A stretch of 24,080 bases of DNA from DTU018 sp029550685 (GTDB taxonomy: Bacteria; Bacillota; Syntrophomonadia; Syntrophomonadales; Syntrophomonadaceae), in assembly GCA_035412805.1 (NCBI GenBank), contig DAONVO010000028.1:1-24080 (forward strand), read 5' to 3'. The notes under the pieces were generated by a model that saw only the letters and a list, made by a program, of their open reading frames with translations, made no database searches and had not been told where the DNA came from. The position numbers were made by a program, and so were the translations under genes. Shown one piece after another: positions 1 through 7,339 of the stretch. Each line of letters begins with the position of its first letter. Positions within the stretch are counted from its first letter, which is position 1.

Positions 1-110
1 GCCACGCGCTACGCGCTCGCGATGACACATAAGAAGGCTTCGGGTCTGTCCATCGTTAGGACGTTTTCTCGGCAATGACACATTAGGAAGCTATTTTCAC
101 AGCAATGATA
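1..110. repeat. Degenerate direct repeats of a GTCATYGC-type dispersed element
   Basis: Three similarly oriented copies of a short motif are visible. GATGACACAT is at 21-30, AATGACACAT at 74-83 (followed by similar AGAAGGCT/AGGAAGCT tails), and the weaker CAATGATA at 103-110. On the reverse strand the first reads TGTCATCGCGAGCGCGTAGCG, which resembles the TGTCATTGCGAGCG-type intergenic repeats scattered through many bacterial genomes. No reading frame is apparent. The copies are diverged, so this looks like a decayed repeat cluster rather than a working array. The assignment to a dispersed family is from memory; only the local repetition is directly seen. Confidence 0.45.
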
Positions 111-166
111 GTCTTAAGTTTTTCATTTATCGTGTCTGTTCTGCAGGTGACAATGGTGATCTTGAA

Positions 167-208
167 GCTGACCCTGGGGGCTTGTTACCGGGAGGGGTCG
201 GCTTTTTT
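167..208 (+). terminator. Rho-independent terminator upstream of fur
   Basis: The stem GCTGACCC (167-174) pairs with GGGTCGGC (195-202), including one G-T pair, and is followed by a TTTTTT run. It most likely ends the transcript of a gene lying left of the window. The rest of 209-312 is AT-rich, holds no gene, and probably carries the fur promoter; I could not settle on a convincing -35/-10 pair there. Confidence 0.65.
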
Positions 209-312
209 GTGGAGACGAAGAGTATAGTCAAGCCAAGTTAAATAAGGCTTGTTATATCATGGTTTAAGGAATATCATAGTTAGTGATAGAGGTTAATTAA
301 CGGGGAGATCCC

Positions 313-738
313 ATGAAAACTGTTTATCAAAAAATTGACCAAAATGAATACCGTCTAACTCCCCAGCGGGCCGTAGTGCTGCAGGTAATGATTGAGAATC
401 AAGGCAAGCATTTAAGTGCTGAGGATGTTTTGCAGGAAGCACGCAAAAAGGCGCCTAACATTGGTATCGCCACTGTATACCGGACCTTGGAAAAACTGGC
501 CAGTATAAATGTTCTCTATAAGACTGTCTTTGAAGGCGGTCGCTATCGTTACGAACTGTCCATTGGCGATGAACACCAGCACCATCATCTTATTTGCTTG
601 AACTGTGGGGCCATCACCGAAGTAGAAGACGATCTCCTGCATATTTTGGAAGATAGGCTGGAAAAGAGCGGCTTTCATGTGGTGGACCACGAGCTAAAGT
701 TTTACGGATATTGTCCCAAATGCAATGTACACAAATAA
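313..738 (+). CDS. fur: Fur-family ferric uptake regulator
   Basis: A 141-aa metal-dependent repressor of normal Fur length. The N-terminal winged helix (about residues 10-75) contains the family segment IGIATVYRTLEKL. The C-terminal dimerisation domain has HQHHHLICLNCG (88-99) and a final CPKC (134-137), so the structural zinc would sit on C95, C98, C134 and C137. Sensor-site positions read H33, E81, H90/H91 and E103. Glutamates stand where the peroxide sensor PerR uses aspartates, which favours Fur over PerR; a Zur role is not excluded. The ATG follows a GGGGAGAT ribosome site. The gene sits directly upstream of feoB with a near-consensus Fur box between them, so its most obvious target is its neighbour. 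The subfamily is inferred from context and ligands; the family itself is clear. Confidence 0.88.
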   Translation: MKTVYQKIDQNEYRLTPQRAVVLQVMIENQGKHLSAEDVLQEARKKAPNIGIATVYRTLEKLASINVLYKTVFEGGRYRYELSIGDEHQHHHLICLNCGAITEVEDDLLHILEDRLEKSGFHVVDHELKFYGYCPKCNVHK

Positions 739-758
739 TTTTTTTATACCAGCAATTT

Positions 759-777
759 GATAATGATTATCTTTATC
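759..777 (+). promoter_or_regulatory. Fur box upstream of feoB
   Basis: GATAATGATTATCTTTATC matches the classical 19-bp Fur consensus GATAATGATAATCATTATC at 17 of 19 positions. It lies between the fur stop codon and the feoB start, 19 bases before the GTG. Repression of feoBA by iron-loaded Fur is the expected role. Confidence 0.85.
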
Positions 778-796
778 GACAAAGGCAGGAATAGGT

Positions 797-2536
797 GTGA
801 AAGCTATCTTAGTGGGAAATCCCAATGTTGGTAAAAGCTATGTATTCAATCGCCTAACCGGCAGTAGGGTTTTCGTTTCCAATTATCCTGGAACATCGGT
901 GGAAATTAATCGAGGCTTTTTTACCGTTGGTAATAAATCTATAGAGCTTCTTGATATGCCGGGGGTATATTCACTTAACAGCGACACAAAAGAAGCTGCT
1001 ATGCTCACTGAAGTAATAAATGAATTTCCGGATCTGATTATTCAGGTTTTGGATGCTGTTAATCTGGAGCGTAATCTGGTGCTCACCCTGGAATTAATGA
1101 GAGCCAATCTACCCATGGTTTTGCTGATAAACCAGGTCGACAGGGCCCGGGAGATGGGATTGAAAATCGATAGCCAGGTTTTATCCAAGGAACTGGGTTT
1201 ACCGGTTTTTTCATTTTCCGCTCTAACCGGTGAAGGTGTTTTAGATCTGCTGGAACAGTTGGCCAAGGGGGTTCCCCGCAGCAAGAAGGTTCAGGTAGTC
1301 TCCTTGGAAACCATGGACTGTCACTGTGAAGGATGTGACCGGTGTGCTTCCGGGTCTATCCTCAGTTGTGAAGGACTGGATCTAAAGCTGGTTGACCAGG
1401 CCCGCCTGCTGGCTGGCAAAACCATAACCAGAATGGGACAAACTCAGATGCACTGGCTGGACAAAGTTCAAAACTGGATTGATCAACCTATTCTGGGTAC
1501 GGTTTTACTGTTGGTAGTGGCCTATCTTTGTTTTGTAATATTGCTTCAGTTTATCAATTTAAGTGAAGGACCTATCAGCACCCTGTTGGATCCGGTTAAC
1601 CAGCTGATAAGTAATGCTATTCTTGACCTGTTGCCAGCGGGTATTATAGCGCAGGTGCTTTCCAAGGCTGTTCCTGAGGGCATTATAATACCTTTTACTA
1701 TAGTTATGCCGGCTATGCTGATGGTGAGTATCCTAATGGCCTTGCTGGAAGACAGCGGCATTTTGCCCCGGTATTCAGTAGCTCTTGATCGGGTGGGGCG
1801 TATGTTTGGGCTGTCAGGGCAGGCGATCATCCCTCTCACTCTAGGATTGGGCTGCCGTACTCCAGCGGTGGTGGCTACCAGAATACTGCCTAACACTACT
1901 CAGCGCTTTATAGCCATAACCCTGCTCAGTATTGTAGTTCCCTGTGCTGCTACCCTAGGTATTATGGCTTCAGTAATAGCAAAGTTTAACGCATCATTAC
2001 CGGCAGTAGTAGGCTCGCTGCTGGCAGCATTCCTGGGATTGAGTTTTGTACTGGGACGTATGAATTCTAGGCAGGAAGAATTTATATATGAATTACCTCC
2101 GCTGCGTATACCCCACTGGCAGAATGTTGGCATAAAGGTTAAGGCTAGGTTTGCAGGTTTTTTTACCGAGATTCTGCCGCTCTTGCTGGTTATGAGCATT
2201 GCTATCCGCACCATTTTGGAGTCAGGTATTCTGCAGTTTTTGGAAGGTTTGGGACCCATAACGCATGTTCTGTTCGGAATCCCTTCCGAAGCTTTTATTG
2301 CAGTTTTATTGACGATTTTTCAGCGCTACTTGGCACCGCTGCTGTTGTTGAACCTAACTCTTACCCCCCGGGAAGCTACCATTGCTATTACTATGATTGT
2401 TATTTCTCTCCCTTGTCTGCCGGTTATGGTTATGACTATTCGGGAATTAGGCTTAAAAGCTCTGGTAAAGATTGTTTGTATGGGATTTTTGGCCTCTTTT
2501 TTAATCGGCATAGTGTTAAATTTGGTTTTGCCCTAG
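797..2536 (+). CDS. feoB: Ferrous iron transporter FeoB, short form with Cys-rich linker
   Basis: A 579-aa inner-membrane Fe(II) uptake protein with a cytosolic GTPase. G motifs are clear: GNPNVGKS (7-14), T33 in the G2 loop, DMPG (53-56), NQVD (112-115) and SAL (141-143). The membrane part starts near residue 232 and holds the two conserved gate segments, GLGCRTPAVVATRIL (350-364) and a VVPCAATLG segment (380-388). At 579 aa it is clearly shorter than the 650-770 aa common for FeoB: the helical spacer after the G domain is reduced. In its place is a cysteine cluster, CHCEGCDRC (175-183) plus C191, that could bind metal. The start is GTG at 797, after AGGCAGGA. feoA follows with an AAAGGAGGG site, and a Fur box precedes the gene, so this is an iron-regulated feoBA operon, with feoA unusually second. 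Confidence 0.95.
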   Translation: MKAILVGNPNVGKSYVFNRLTGSRVFVSNYPGTSVEINRGFFTVGNKSIELLDMPGVYSLNSDTKEAAMLTEVINEFPDLIIQVLDAVNLERNLVLTLELMRANLPMVLLINQVDRAREMGLKIDSQVLSKELGLPVFSFSALTGEGVLDLLEQLAKGVPRSKKVQVVSLETMDCHCEGCDRCASGSILSCEGLDLKLVDQARLLAGKTITRMGQTQMHWLDKVQNWIDQPILGTVLLLVVAYLCFVILLQFINLSEGPISTLLDPVNQLISNAILDLLPAGIIAQVLSKAVPEGIIIPFTIVMPAMLMVSILMALLEDSGILPRYSVALDRVGRMFGLSGQAIIPLTLGLGCRTPAVVATRILPNTTQRFIAITLLSIVVPCAATLGIMASVIAKFNASLPAVVGSLLAAFLGLSFVLGRMNSRQEEFIYELPPLRIPHWQNVGIKVKARFAGFFTEILPLLLVMSIAIRTILESGILQFLEGLGPITHVLFGIPSEAFIAVLLTIFQRYLAPLLLLNLTLTPREATIAITMIVISLPCLPVMVMTIRELGLKALVKIVCMGFLASFLIGIVLNLVLP

Positions 2537-2555
2537 GATAAAGGAGGGACCGCCA

Positions 2556-2774
2556 ATGAGATTAGACACATTAGAAACTGGGCGTAAAGTACGGGTAATC
2601 AGCATTAACCGGGGGGCAGGAGCAGAACAGCGTTTGTTGGAAATGGGAATTGTACCCGGAGTGGAAGTTGAATTGCTGGCTAAACATCCCTTGAAGGGGC
2701 CGGTAATAGTCAAACTGGATAATACTCGTATTGCTCTGGGACGCAATCTGGCCAACGCAATAGAGGTAGAATAG
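2556..2774 (+). CDS. feoA: FeoA, SH3-like accessory protein of Fe(II) transport
   Basis: A 72-aa protein of typical FeoA length. The family pattern is visible: RLLEMGIVPG at 28-37, then VELLAKHPLKGPVIVKL and the closing segment ALGRNLANAIEVE. FeoA is a small cytoplasmic beta-barrel that works with FeoB, probably by modulating its transport or assembly. The start ATG is 8 bases after a strong AAAGGAGGG site. The gene lies 19 bases behind feoB, so the two are co-transcribed. In many bacteria feoA comes first; here the order is reversed. Confidence 0.92.
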   Translation: MRLDTLETGRKVRVISINRGAGAEQRLLEMGIVPGVEVELLAKHPLKGPVIVKLDNTRIALGRNLANAIEVE

Positions 2775-2808
2775 GACCCATGGATAGGTTGGGTGGATTT
2801 TAGTTCTA

Positions 2809-2829
2809 ATAATACTATAGTATTATAAT
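2809..2829 (+). promoter_or_regulatory. Palindromic operator candidate over the sufC -10 element
   Basis: ATAATACTATAGTATTAT (2809-2826) is a perfect 18-bp inverted repeat. It overlaps the best -10 hexamer, TATAAT (2824-2829), in the 109-bp gap before sufC. A palindrome across a -10 element is the usual layout for a repressor site. Whether an Rrf2/IscR-type, Fur-type or other regulator binds cannot be told from the sequence. The -35 region (2801-2806) is poor. Confidence 0.5.
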
Positions 2830-2904
2830 CTATGATACTAGTTAGACTATAACGAAGGGTTATGTTATTCTAACGGTAAGTTTATGCCGATGGAGGGAGC
2901 ATTT

Positions 2905-3654
2905 ATGCTGCGCTTAGAACAGGTAAGCATGTCAGTAAACCAAAACAATGGAGACAATAAGGAAATACTCCATAACATCGATTTGGAATTTGATGCCGGC
3001 AAACTCTATGCTATAACCGGACCCAATGGCGGGGGTAAAACCTCACTAGCCAAAGTTATTATGGGTATCTATGGTATATCTACGGGAAAAATTTACCTAC
3101 ATGAAGAAGAAATCAGTCATCTGACAGTTACGGAAAGGGCTCGAAAAGGAATAGCCTATGCTTTTCAGCAGCCTCCGCGCTTCAAGGGTTTAACAGTGGG
3201 TGATCTGTTGAAGATAGCTGATTCTGATCTGGACATAATAGGGCTGCGCAAGAGCCTGCGTGACGTGGGACTGTGCCCGGAAGACTACCTGGATAGAGAT
3301 GTAGGTCCGGGTTTAAGCGGCGGGGAAATGAAACGTATTGAAATAGCTCAGGTATTGGCGCGCAGGGCAGCAGTCAGCATTTTTGATGAACCCGAAGCGG
3401 GGGTGGATTTGTGGACCATCCAGAGGCTGATAGGTATCATTGTAAACCGTTATAAGGATAATCCTAATAATACTGCTATTATCATTACCCATAATGAAAA
3501 TGTGCTACCGATTTGTGACGAGATTATTGTATTGGAGGAAGGCAGGATCCGTTCCCGCGGTACCTATGAAGAGGTATGGCCTTTGATCAGAGATGATATT
3601 GAATGCAAACGCAGACTTGAATGCCGGGGGGAAATGGGCTATGAAATTCAATGA
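2905..3654 (+). CDS. sufC: SufC-type Fe-S assembly ATPase (SmsC)
   Basis: A 249-aa ABC-type ATPase that powers Fe-S cluster assembly on the SufB scaffold in the cytosol. Visible motifs are Walker A GPNGGGKT (39-46), the Q-loop QQP (88-90), the signature LSGGEMKRIE (137-146), Walker B SIFDEPEAGVD (158-168, a hallmark of SufC) and H-loop H196. The first in-frame ATG is at 2884. I chose 2905 because GATGGAGGGA lies just before it, inside what would otherwise be codons, with a 6-base spacing. The 3' end overlaps the sufB start by 14 bases, indicating translational coupling. Only sufC and sufB are present; there is no sufD, sufS, sufE or sufU nearby. That matches the minimal two-gene SMS/archaeal-type arrangement rather than the full SUF operon. 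Confidence 0.93.
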   Translation: MLRLEQVSMSVNQNNGDNKEILHNIDLEFDAGKLYAITGPNGGGKTSLAKVIMGIYGISTGKIYLHEEEISHLTVTERARKGIAYAFQQPPRFKGLTVGDLLKIADSDLDIIGLRKSLRDVGLCPEDYLDRDVGPGLSGGEMKRIEIAQVLARRAAVSIFDEPEAGVDLWTIQRLIGIIVNRYKDNPNNTAIIITHNENVLPICDEIIVLEEGRIRSRGTYEEVWPLIRDDIECKRRLECRGEMGYEIQ

Positions 3655-4564
3655 AATCGATGCAAATTTATTAAATACTATTGCTAATATTACTGAAGTT
3701 CCCAGTGGCGCAGTGAATATTCGTAAGGATGGACAACCCTTAATACGGATGTCGTCGCCTAATATAATAATTAATCCCAAACAAGATAAACCTGGTATCG
3801 ATGTTATTGTTAAACCAGGTACCAAAGATGAAAGTGTGCATATTCCGGTTCTGGTTACAAAGGCTGGTCTGCAGGACCTGGTTTACAATACTTTTGAAAT
3901 TGGAGAAGATGCAGACGTTACCATTATAGCCGGCTGTGGAATACACAATGACAGTCATCAGGATTCCGGCCATGATGGAATACACGAGTTTATCGTGAAG
4001 CCTGGCGCCCGGGTCCGTTATGTGGAAAAACATTATGGTGCTGGCAGTGGCAGCGGGAAAAGGGTTTTAAATCCTACCACCATAGTTCGAATGGGCTGTG
4101 GATCGTATGCTGAAATGGAATTGGTACAGATCAAAGGGGTTGATGATACCTACCGTAGGACTCTGGCCTATGTGGAAGATCATGCTCACCTAAAAATAGT
4201 GGAGCGCCTTCTTACCCATAATGATCAACAGGCTCAGTCGGAGATTGAAATTAGTATTGAAGGTCAGGATGGATCTGCGCAAATTCTTTCTCGTTCCGTG
4301 GCCAAAGACAACTCCTCTCAGGTATTTAAGGCGGCCATGATTGGTAAAGCGGCCTGTACCGGACATGTGGAATGTGATTCCATTATTATGGGTAATGCCA
4401 TCATTAAGGCTATTCCCTCCTTGGTAGCGGAGAATTCCGAGGCAGTACTAACCCATGAAGCGGCCATAGGCAAGATTGCCGGAGAACAGCTAATAAAACT
4501 GATGTCTTTAGGTCTTACCGAAACTGAGGCAATTAACACCATTATCGATGGATTCCTGCGTTAA
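3641..4564 (+). CDS. sufB: SufB-type Fe-S scaffold protein, minimal form (SmsB)
   Basis: A 307-aa scaffold of the SufB/SufD family, much shorter than the roughly 470-500 aa SufB of the full SUF system. It keeps the beta-helix core and the C-terminal helical tail. Key residues of classical SufB are present: C245 in a CDSIIMG segment aligns with E. coli C405, and H272-E273 in LTHEAAIGKI align with H433-E434. The tail EQLIKLMSLGLTETEAINTI is also typical. It partners the upstream SufC ATPase to build and hand on Fe-S clusters. A longer in-frame start at 3593 exists, but the ATG at 3641 follows GGGGGGA and aligns with the short family members, so I prefer it. It overlaps sufC by 14 bases. A SufD identity is unlikely because the C and HE residues are kept. 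Confidence 0.9.
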   Translation: MKFNEIDANLLNTIANITEVPSGAVNIRKDGQPLIRMSSPNIIINPKQDKPGIDVIVKPGTKDESVHIPVLVTKAGLQDLVYNTFEIGEDADVTIIAGCGIHNDSHQDSGHDGIHEFIVKPGARVRYVEKHYGAGSGSGKRVLNPTTIVRMGCGSYAEMELVQIKGVDDTYRRTLAYVEDHAHLKIVERLLTHNDQQAQSEIEISIEGQDGSAQILSRSVAKDNSSQVFKAAMIGKAACTGHVECDSIIMGNAIIKAIPSLVAENSEAVLTHEAAIGKIAGEQLIKLMSLGLTETEAINTIIDGFLR

Positions 4565-4585
4565 ATAACAAAGGGCGGTGATGTT

Positions 4586-5476
4586 ATGAATCTCAACCTC
4601 TTCAAAACCTTCGTCAAGGTGGTAGAAACCCAGAATCTCTCCAGGACCGCTGACGAGCTGGGTTTATCCCAGCCAGCTGTAACCAAACAAATCCAAGCCC
4701 TGGAGGATATATATGGTGTATTGCTGCTGGAACGTTCAGGACGCCGCCTCAAAACTACCGAAGCAGGAGAAACCTTGTACCAGTGTGCCCGGGATATTAT
4801 AAAAGCCCTGGAAAGGACAGAAAAAGCCATGGAAGATGTGTCGGAGAGCCGTAAAGGATCTCTTTACATAGGTGCCAGTACCATTCCCGGGCAGTATATT
4901 CTGCCGTCAGTAATAAAGCAGTTTAAGGATCGTTTCCCCAATGTCACCATAAGTATGGATATTGCTGATACTGACAAAATATTTAACCGAGTTGCCGACA
5001 GAGAATTGGATGTAGGTGTAGTGGGGGCATGGATTAACAATCGTAAAGTGGATGGATTTGCCTGGTTGGAGGATGAACTGGTGGTGATTGTTCCCCAGGG
5101 GCACCATCTTGCCTCTAAAGAATATGTTAATTTAAAGGATTTGTTAAGTGAGAAGTGGATTGTACGTGAAAAAGGATCTGGTACCAGACGGGCTATCGAG
5201 GATTTTTTGACTACTCAAGGAGTAAAACGTGAAGAGTTAAATGTGTGCCTTGAAGCAGGAAGTACAGAAGCAGTACTGGCTGCAGTAGAATCGGGTATGG
5301 GAATAAGTATTATTTCTCATTGGGCTATAAAACGCTCTGAAGGCCAGCGCAGTATGACCAGTATTAAACTAACTGAATCAGGAGCTCGCCGATTTCTTTA
5401 TGTCATCTATCCCCGGCAGAAAACCAGACGCAAAACAGTAATTAACTTCCTGGACATTATAAGAAAGATCTCCTAA
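4586..5476 (+). CDS. LysR-family transcriptional regulator
   Basis: A 296-aa LysR-type regulator of normal length. The N-terminal winged helix-turn-helix spans about residues 3-62, with the recognition pattern LSRTADELGLSQPAVTKQI and then a linker helix. The substrate domain (about 92-296) has the two-lobed binding fold, including SLYIGASTIPGQYILPSV near its start and the late segment VESGMGISIISHWA. The sequence recalls the CysL/CbbR-like branch, but the effector cannot be read from it. It lies 21 bases after sufB in the same direction, with a GGGCGGTGATG ribosome site, so it may be co-transcribed with sufCB. Its target could be sufCB or the arginine decarboxylase gene downstream. No T-N11-A site stood out clearly. 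Confidence 0.9.
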   Translation: MNLNLFKTFVKVVETQNLSRTADELGLSQPAVTKQIQALEDIYGVLLLERSGRRLKTTEAGETLYQCARDIIKALERTEKAMEDVSESRKGSLYIGASTIPGQYILPSVIKQFKDRFPNVTISMDIADTDKIFNRVADRELDVGVVGAWINNRKVDGFAWLEDELVVIVPQGHHLASKEYVNLKDLLSEKWIVREKGSGTRRAIEDFLTTQGVKREELNVCLEAGSTEAVLAAVESGMGISIISHWAIKRSEGQRSMTSIKLTESGARRFLYVIYPRQKTRRKTVINFLDIIRKIS

Positions 5477-5588
5477 AAAATTTACGCAACTAAGCTAAGC
5501 AGGGCTTTTTCTTTAACAAAACAGTTGATTTTGTAGCCGCTTTGTTATATTGTAGCTATTGTCTTGAGTTTATACTTGGGGGGAGTTA

Positions 5589-6050
5589 ATGGTGTTACCA
5601 GTACCGAAAAAATACTTTCTTACCGCTGCGGCTGCAGAAGGGGATACCCAGTTGACTGCTTTTGACAGTGCGCTTCTCAAAGCACAAGTAGGCAACACTA
5701 ATTTGCTCAGGGTAAGCAGTATACTGCCTCCAGGTTGTGAATACTCTCCTGGTTTGATTATTCCGCCTGGGTCCCTGCTACCTATAGCCTATGGATCGAT
5801 TATAAGTGATAAGCCAGGAGAATTGATTTCGGCCGCAGTGGCAGTGGGCCTTCAAGCTGAGGGCTACGGAGTTATTATGGAGTATTCAGGACACTGCTCA
5901 AAGTCCACCGCTGAAACTGAGGTTGTTCGCATGGTGGAAGAAGCTTTCCGTATCCGTGGATTGAAGCTGATTGATGTCAAAATTGCTGCTGCGGAACATA
6001 CTGTAGAAAAAATTGGCTGTGCCTTTGCGGCGGTACCATTGTGGTATTAG
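5589..6050 (+). CDS. pdaD: Pyruvoyl-dependent arginine decarboxylase
   Basis: A 153-aa proenzyme that decarboxylates arginine to agmatine, the first step of an arginine-derived polyamine route. The self-cleavage segment LLRVSSILPPG is clear: cleavage between S43 and S44 would make the beta chain and an alpha chain starting with the pyruvoyl group derived from S44. The acid residue in GVIMEYSG (E98) aligns with the proposed proton donor. The length agrees with the PvlArgDC family. The ATG follows GGGGGGAG. The 112-bp gap upstream suggests its own promoter; TTGATT (5525-5530) and TATTGT (5548-5553) with a 17-bp spacer is the best weak candidate. An unrelated pyruvoyl enzyme, SpeH, is encoded about 5.6 kb away and would complete aminopropyl transfer. 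Confidence 0.93.
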   Translation: MVLPVPKKYFLTAAAAEGDTQLTAFDSALLKAQVGNTNLLRVSSILPPGCEYSPGLIIPPGSLLPIAYGSIISDKPGELISAAVAVGLQAEGYGVIMEYSGHCSKSTAETEVVRMVEEAFRIRGLKLIDVKIAAAEHTVEKIGCAFAAVPLWY

Positions 6051-6115
6051 AGTTTGTTTTTAATATTTCTGCGGAATGGATTGAACCATCCAGGCAGAAA
6101 GCGATAAGCGGATAA

Positions 6116-6145
6116 ATAAAAAAGCCGCCCCAAATCGGGCGGCTT
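6116..6145 (-). terminator. Terminator between convergent arginine decarboxylase and rubrerythrin genes
   Basis: The 9-bp stem AAGCCGCCC (6122-6130) pairs perfectly with GGGCGGCTT (6137-6145). Read on the minus strand, the hairpin is followed by seven or more T residues, an excellent intrinsic terminator for rubrerythrin. On the plus strand it is followed only by CGGCTTTT, so it probably also stops the decarboxylase transcript, less efficiently. Confidence 0.9.
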
Positions 6146-6160
6146 CGGCTTTTGGTTATG

Positions 6161-6700
6161 TTAGTAATTTTCGGCCAATACTTCGTAATAACTCTGAGGA
6201 TGGGCACAAGCGGGGCACAATTCGGGAGCCTCGGTGCCTTCGTGGACGTATCCACAGTTGCGGCATTTCCATTTTACCGGGGTTGGTTTTTTGAATACGG
6301 TATCATTCTTAATGTTTTCTAACAACTTGCGGAAGCGCTTTTCGTGTTGTTCTTCTACTTCGGCAATCTCTATGAAAACATCGGCGATTTCATCGAATCC
6401 CTCTTCCCGGGCAATTCTTGCATATTCCGGGTATAATTTGGAGTGTTCCTCTAGTTCGCCTTCAGCGGCTTCCAAGAGGTTATCCACGGTGGGTTTAATG
6501 GAACCGCCGATTAAGAACTTGTAAAAGCGTTTTGCGTGTTCTTTTTCATTATCGGCCGTTTCCTGGAAAATAGCGGACATCTGCTTGTAACCCTCTTTAT
6601 CAGCCTGGCTGGCAAAGTAGGTGTACTTCATACGGACCTTGGATTCTCCAGCAAAAGCTGACCACAGATTCTGTTCGGTTTTGGACCCTTTTAGATTCAT
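6161..6700 (-). CDS. rbr: Rubrerythrin
   Basis: A 179-aa non-haem diiron peroxidase that protects anaerobes from hydrogen peroxide. The ferritin-like four-helix domain has the two iron-binding sets: E19 in FAGESKVRMKY, EKEH at 52-55, and later an EEHSKLYPEYA stretch and EVEEQHEKRF. The C-terminal rubredoxin domain has CRNCGYVH and CPACAHP, giving the Fe(Cys)4 centre. Length and domain order match classical rubrerythrin. The ATG is preceded by AAGGAGGT with good spacing. Its upstream neighbour on the same strand is an unknown 142-aa gene ending 32 bases away, so both are probably on one transcript. A strong hairpin ends that transcript. No PerR box was recognised immediately upstream of the pair. 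Confidence 0.96.
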   Translation of the reverse strand: MNLKGSKTEQNLWSAFAGESKVRMKYTYFASQADKEGYKQMSAIFQETADNEKEHAKRFYKFLIGGSIKPTVDNLLEAAEGELEEHSKLYPEYARIAREEGFDEIADVFIEIAEVEEQHEKRFRKLLENIKNDTVFKKPTPVKWKCRNCGYVHEGTEAPELCPACAHPQSYYEVLAENY

Positions 6701-6732
6701 GCTATTACCTCCTTGTATTCTTTATTTTATTA

Positions 6733-7161
6733 TCAATAGGGTAAATCAGAGGGATAAACGTACAGCAGGTTAGTACCGGGAACGGGTCTTACTATCATTA
6801 ATTGGCGCAGGTGCTCAATCACTGCTTCGCGGATGTCTTCATTATCGGTGTCTTTCATCTCCAGGGCAAACACCGTTACTGGTACTTCCATCCAATTCAG
6901 CAAACGCAGTTCCTCCAAGCCATCATTTAGGAACTCCAAATCTTCCAGAGGTGCCGAAAAGGGAGTTGTCGGCTTACTCTTGATGTGCTGTTCCAGTCGA
7001 TCGATGAAGGCTTTTAACATTTCTTCTTTTTGGGCATCGATTACATATTGAAATAGAATATCGTATAAATTTTGTACCAGAACTATAGAAGTTACCGTAG
7101 GAAGTACTAGATGTTTCTCGCATCTAACCATAGTCAGGGTAAACGTGTTTATAGATTGCAT
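6733..7161 (-). CDS. Conserved-looking protein of unknown function upstream of rubrerythrin
   Basis: A 142-aa soluble protein; I do not recognise a family. It has no signal peptide or clear membrane segment. A middle helical stretch rich in charged residues (about 48-65) is followed by an acidic segment, and the end contains the YPSDLPY tail. A longer GTG start exists at 7188. I chose the ATG at 7161 because GGGAAGGT lies about 7 bases before it, inside the longer reading. The gene reads on the minus strand, divergent from the 756-aa membrane protein gene and 32 bases ahead of rubrerythrin. That suggests a shared transcript and perhaps a link to oxidative or redox stress, which is guilt by association only. 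Confidence 0.7.
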   Translation of the reverse strand: MQSINTFTLTMVRCEKHLVLPTVTSIVLVQNLYDILFQYVIDAQKEEMLKAFIDRLEQHIKSKPTTPFSAPLEDLEFLNDGLEELRLLNWMEVPVTVFALEMKDTDNEDIREAVIEHLRQLMIVRPVPGTNLLYVYPSDLPY

Positions 7162-7265
7162 ATGTATTACCTTCCCTTTATAATGCACCTGTTTATTGAT
7201 TTATTGTACCCCGATTTGCCAATCTTTCTCAACCATTTCCTGCAAGTCCTCCCGTATACCTTGGA

Positions 7266-7295
7266 TTGGCATGCATGATAGGTTTAGGATATACT
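7266..7295 (+). promoter_or_regulatory. Sigma-A-type promoter for the 756-aa membrane protein gene
   Basis: TTGGCA (7266-7271) and TATACT (7290-7295), each 5 of 6 to consensus, are separated by 18 bp and lie 45 bp before the start codon. The -10 is placed sensibly upstream of the AAGGAGC ribosome site. This lies in the divergent gap with the minus-strand unknown gene. Confidence 0.6.
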
Positions 7296-7339
7296 TATAG
7301 GGAAATGCTTTCAGGAAAATGTTAACAAGGAGCTAATCG

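Noticed and set aside
313..738. PerR rather than Fur identity for the first gene
   Set aside because: The sensor positions carry glutamates (E81, E103) instead of the PerR aspartates, and the adjacent target is feoB with a Fur box. Not fully excluded.
5477..5588. Terminator after the LysR gene (AAGC...GCTT followed by TTTTT)
   Set aside because: The stem is only four base pairs, too weak to support.
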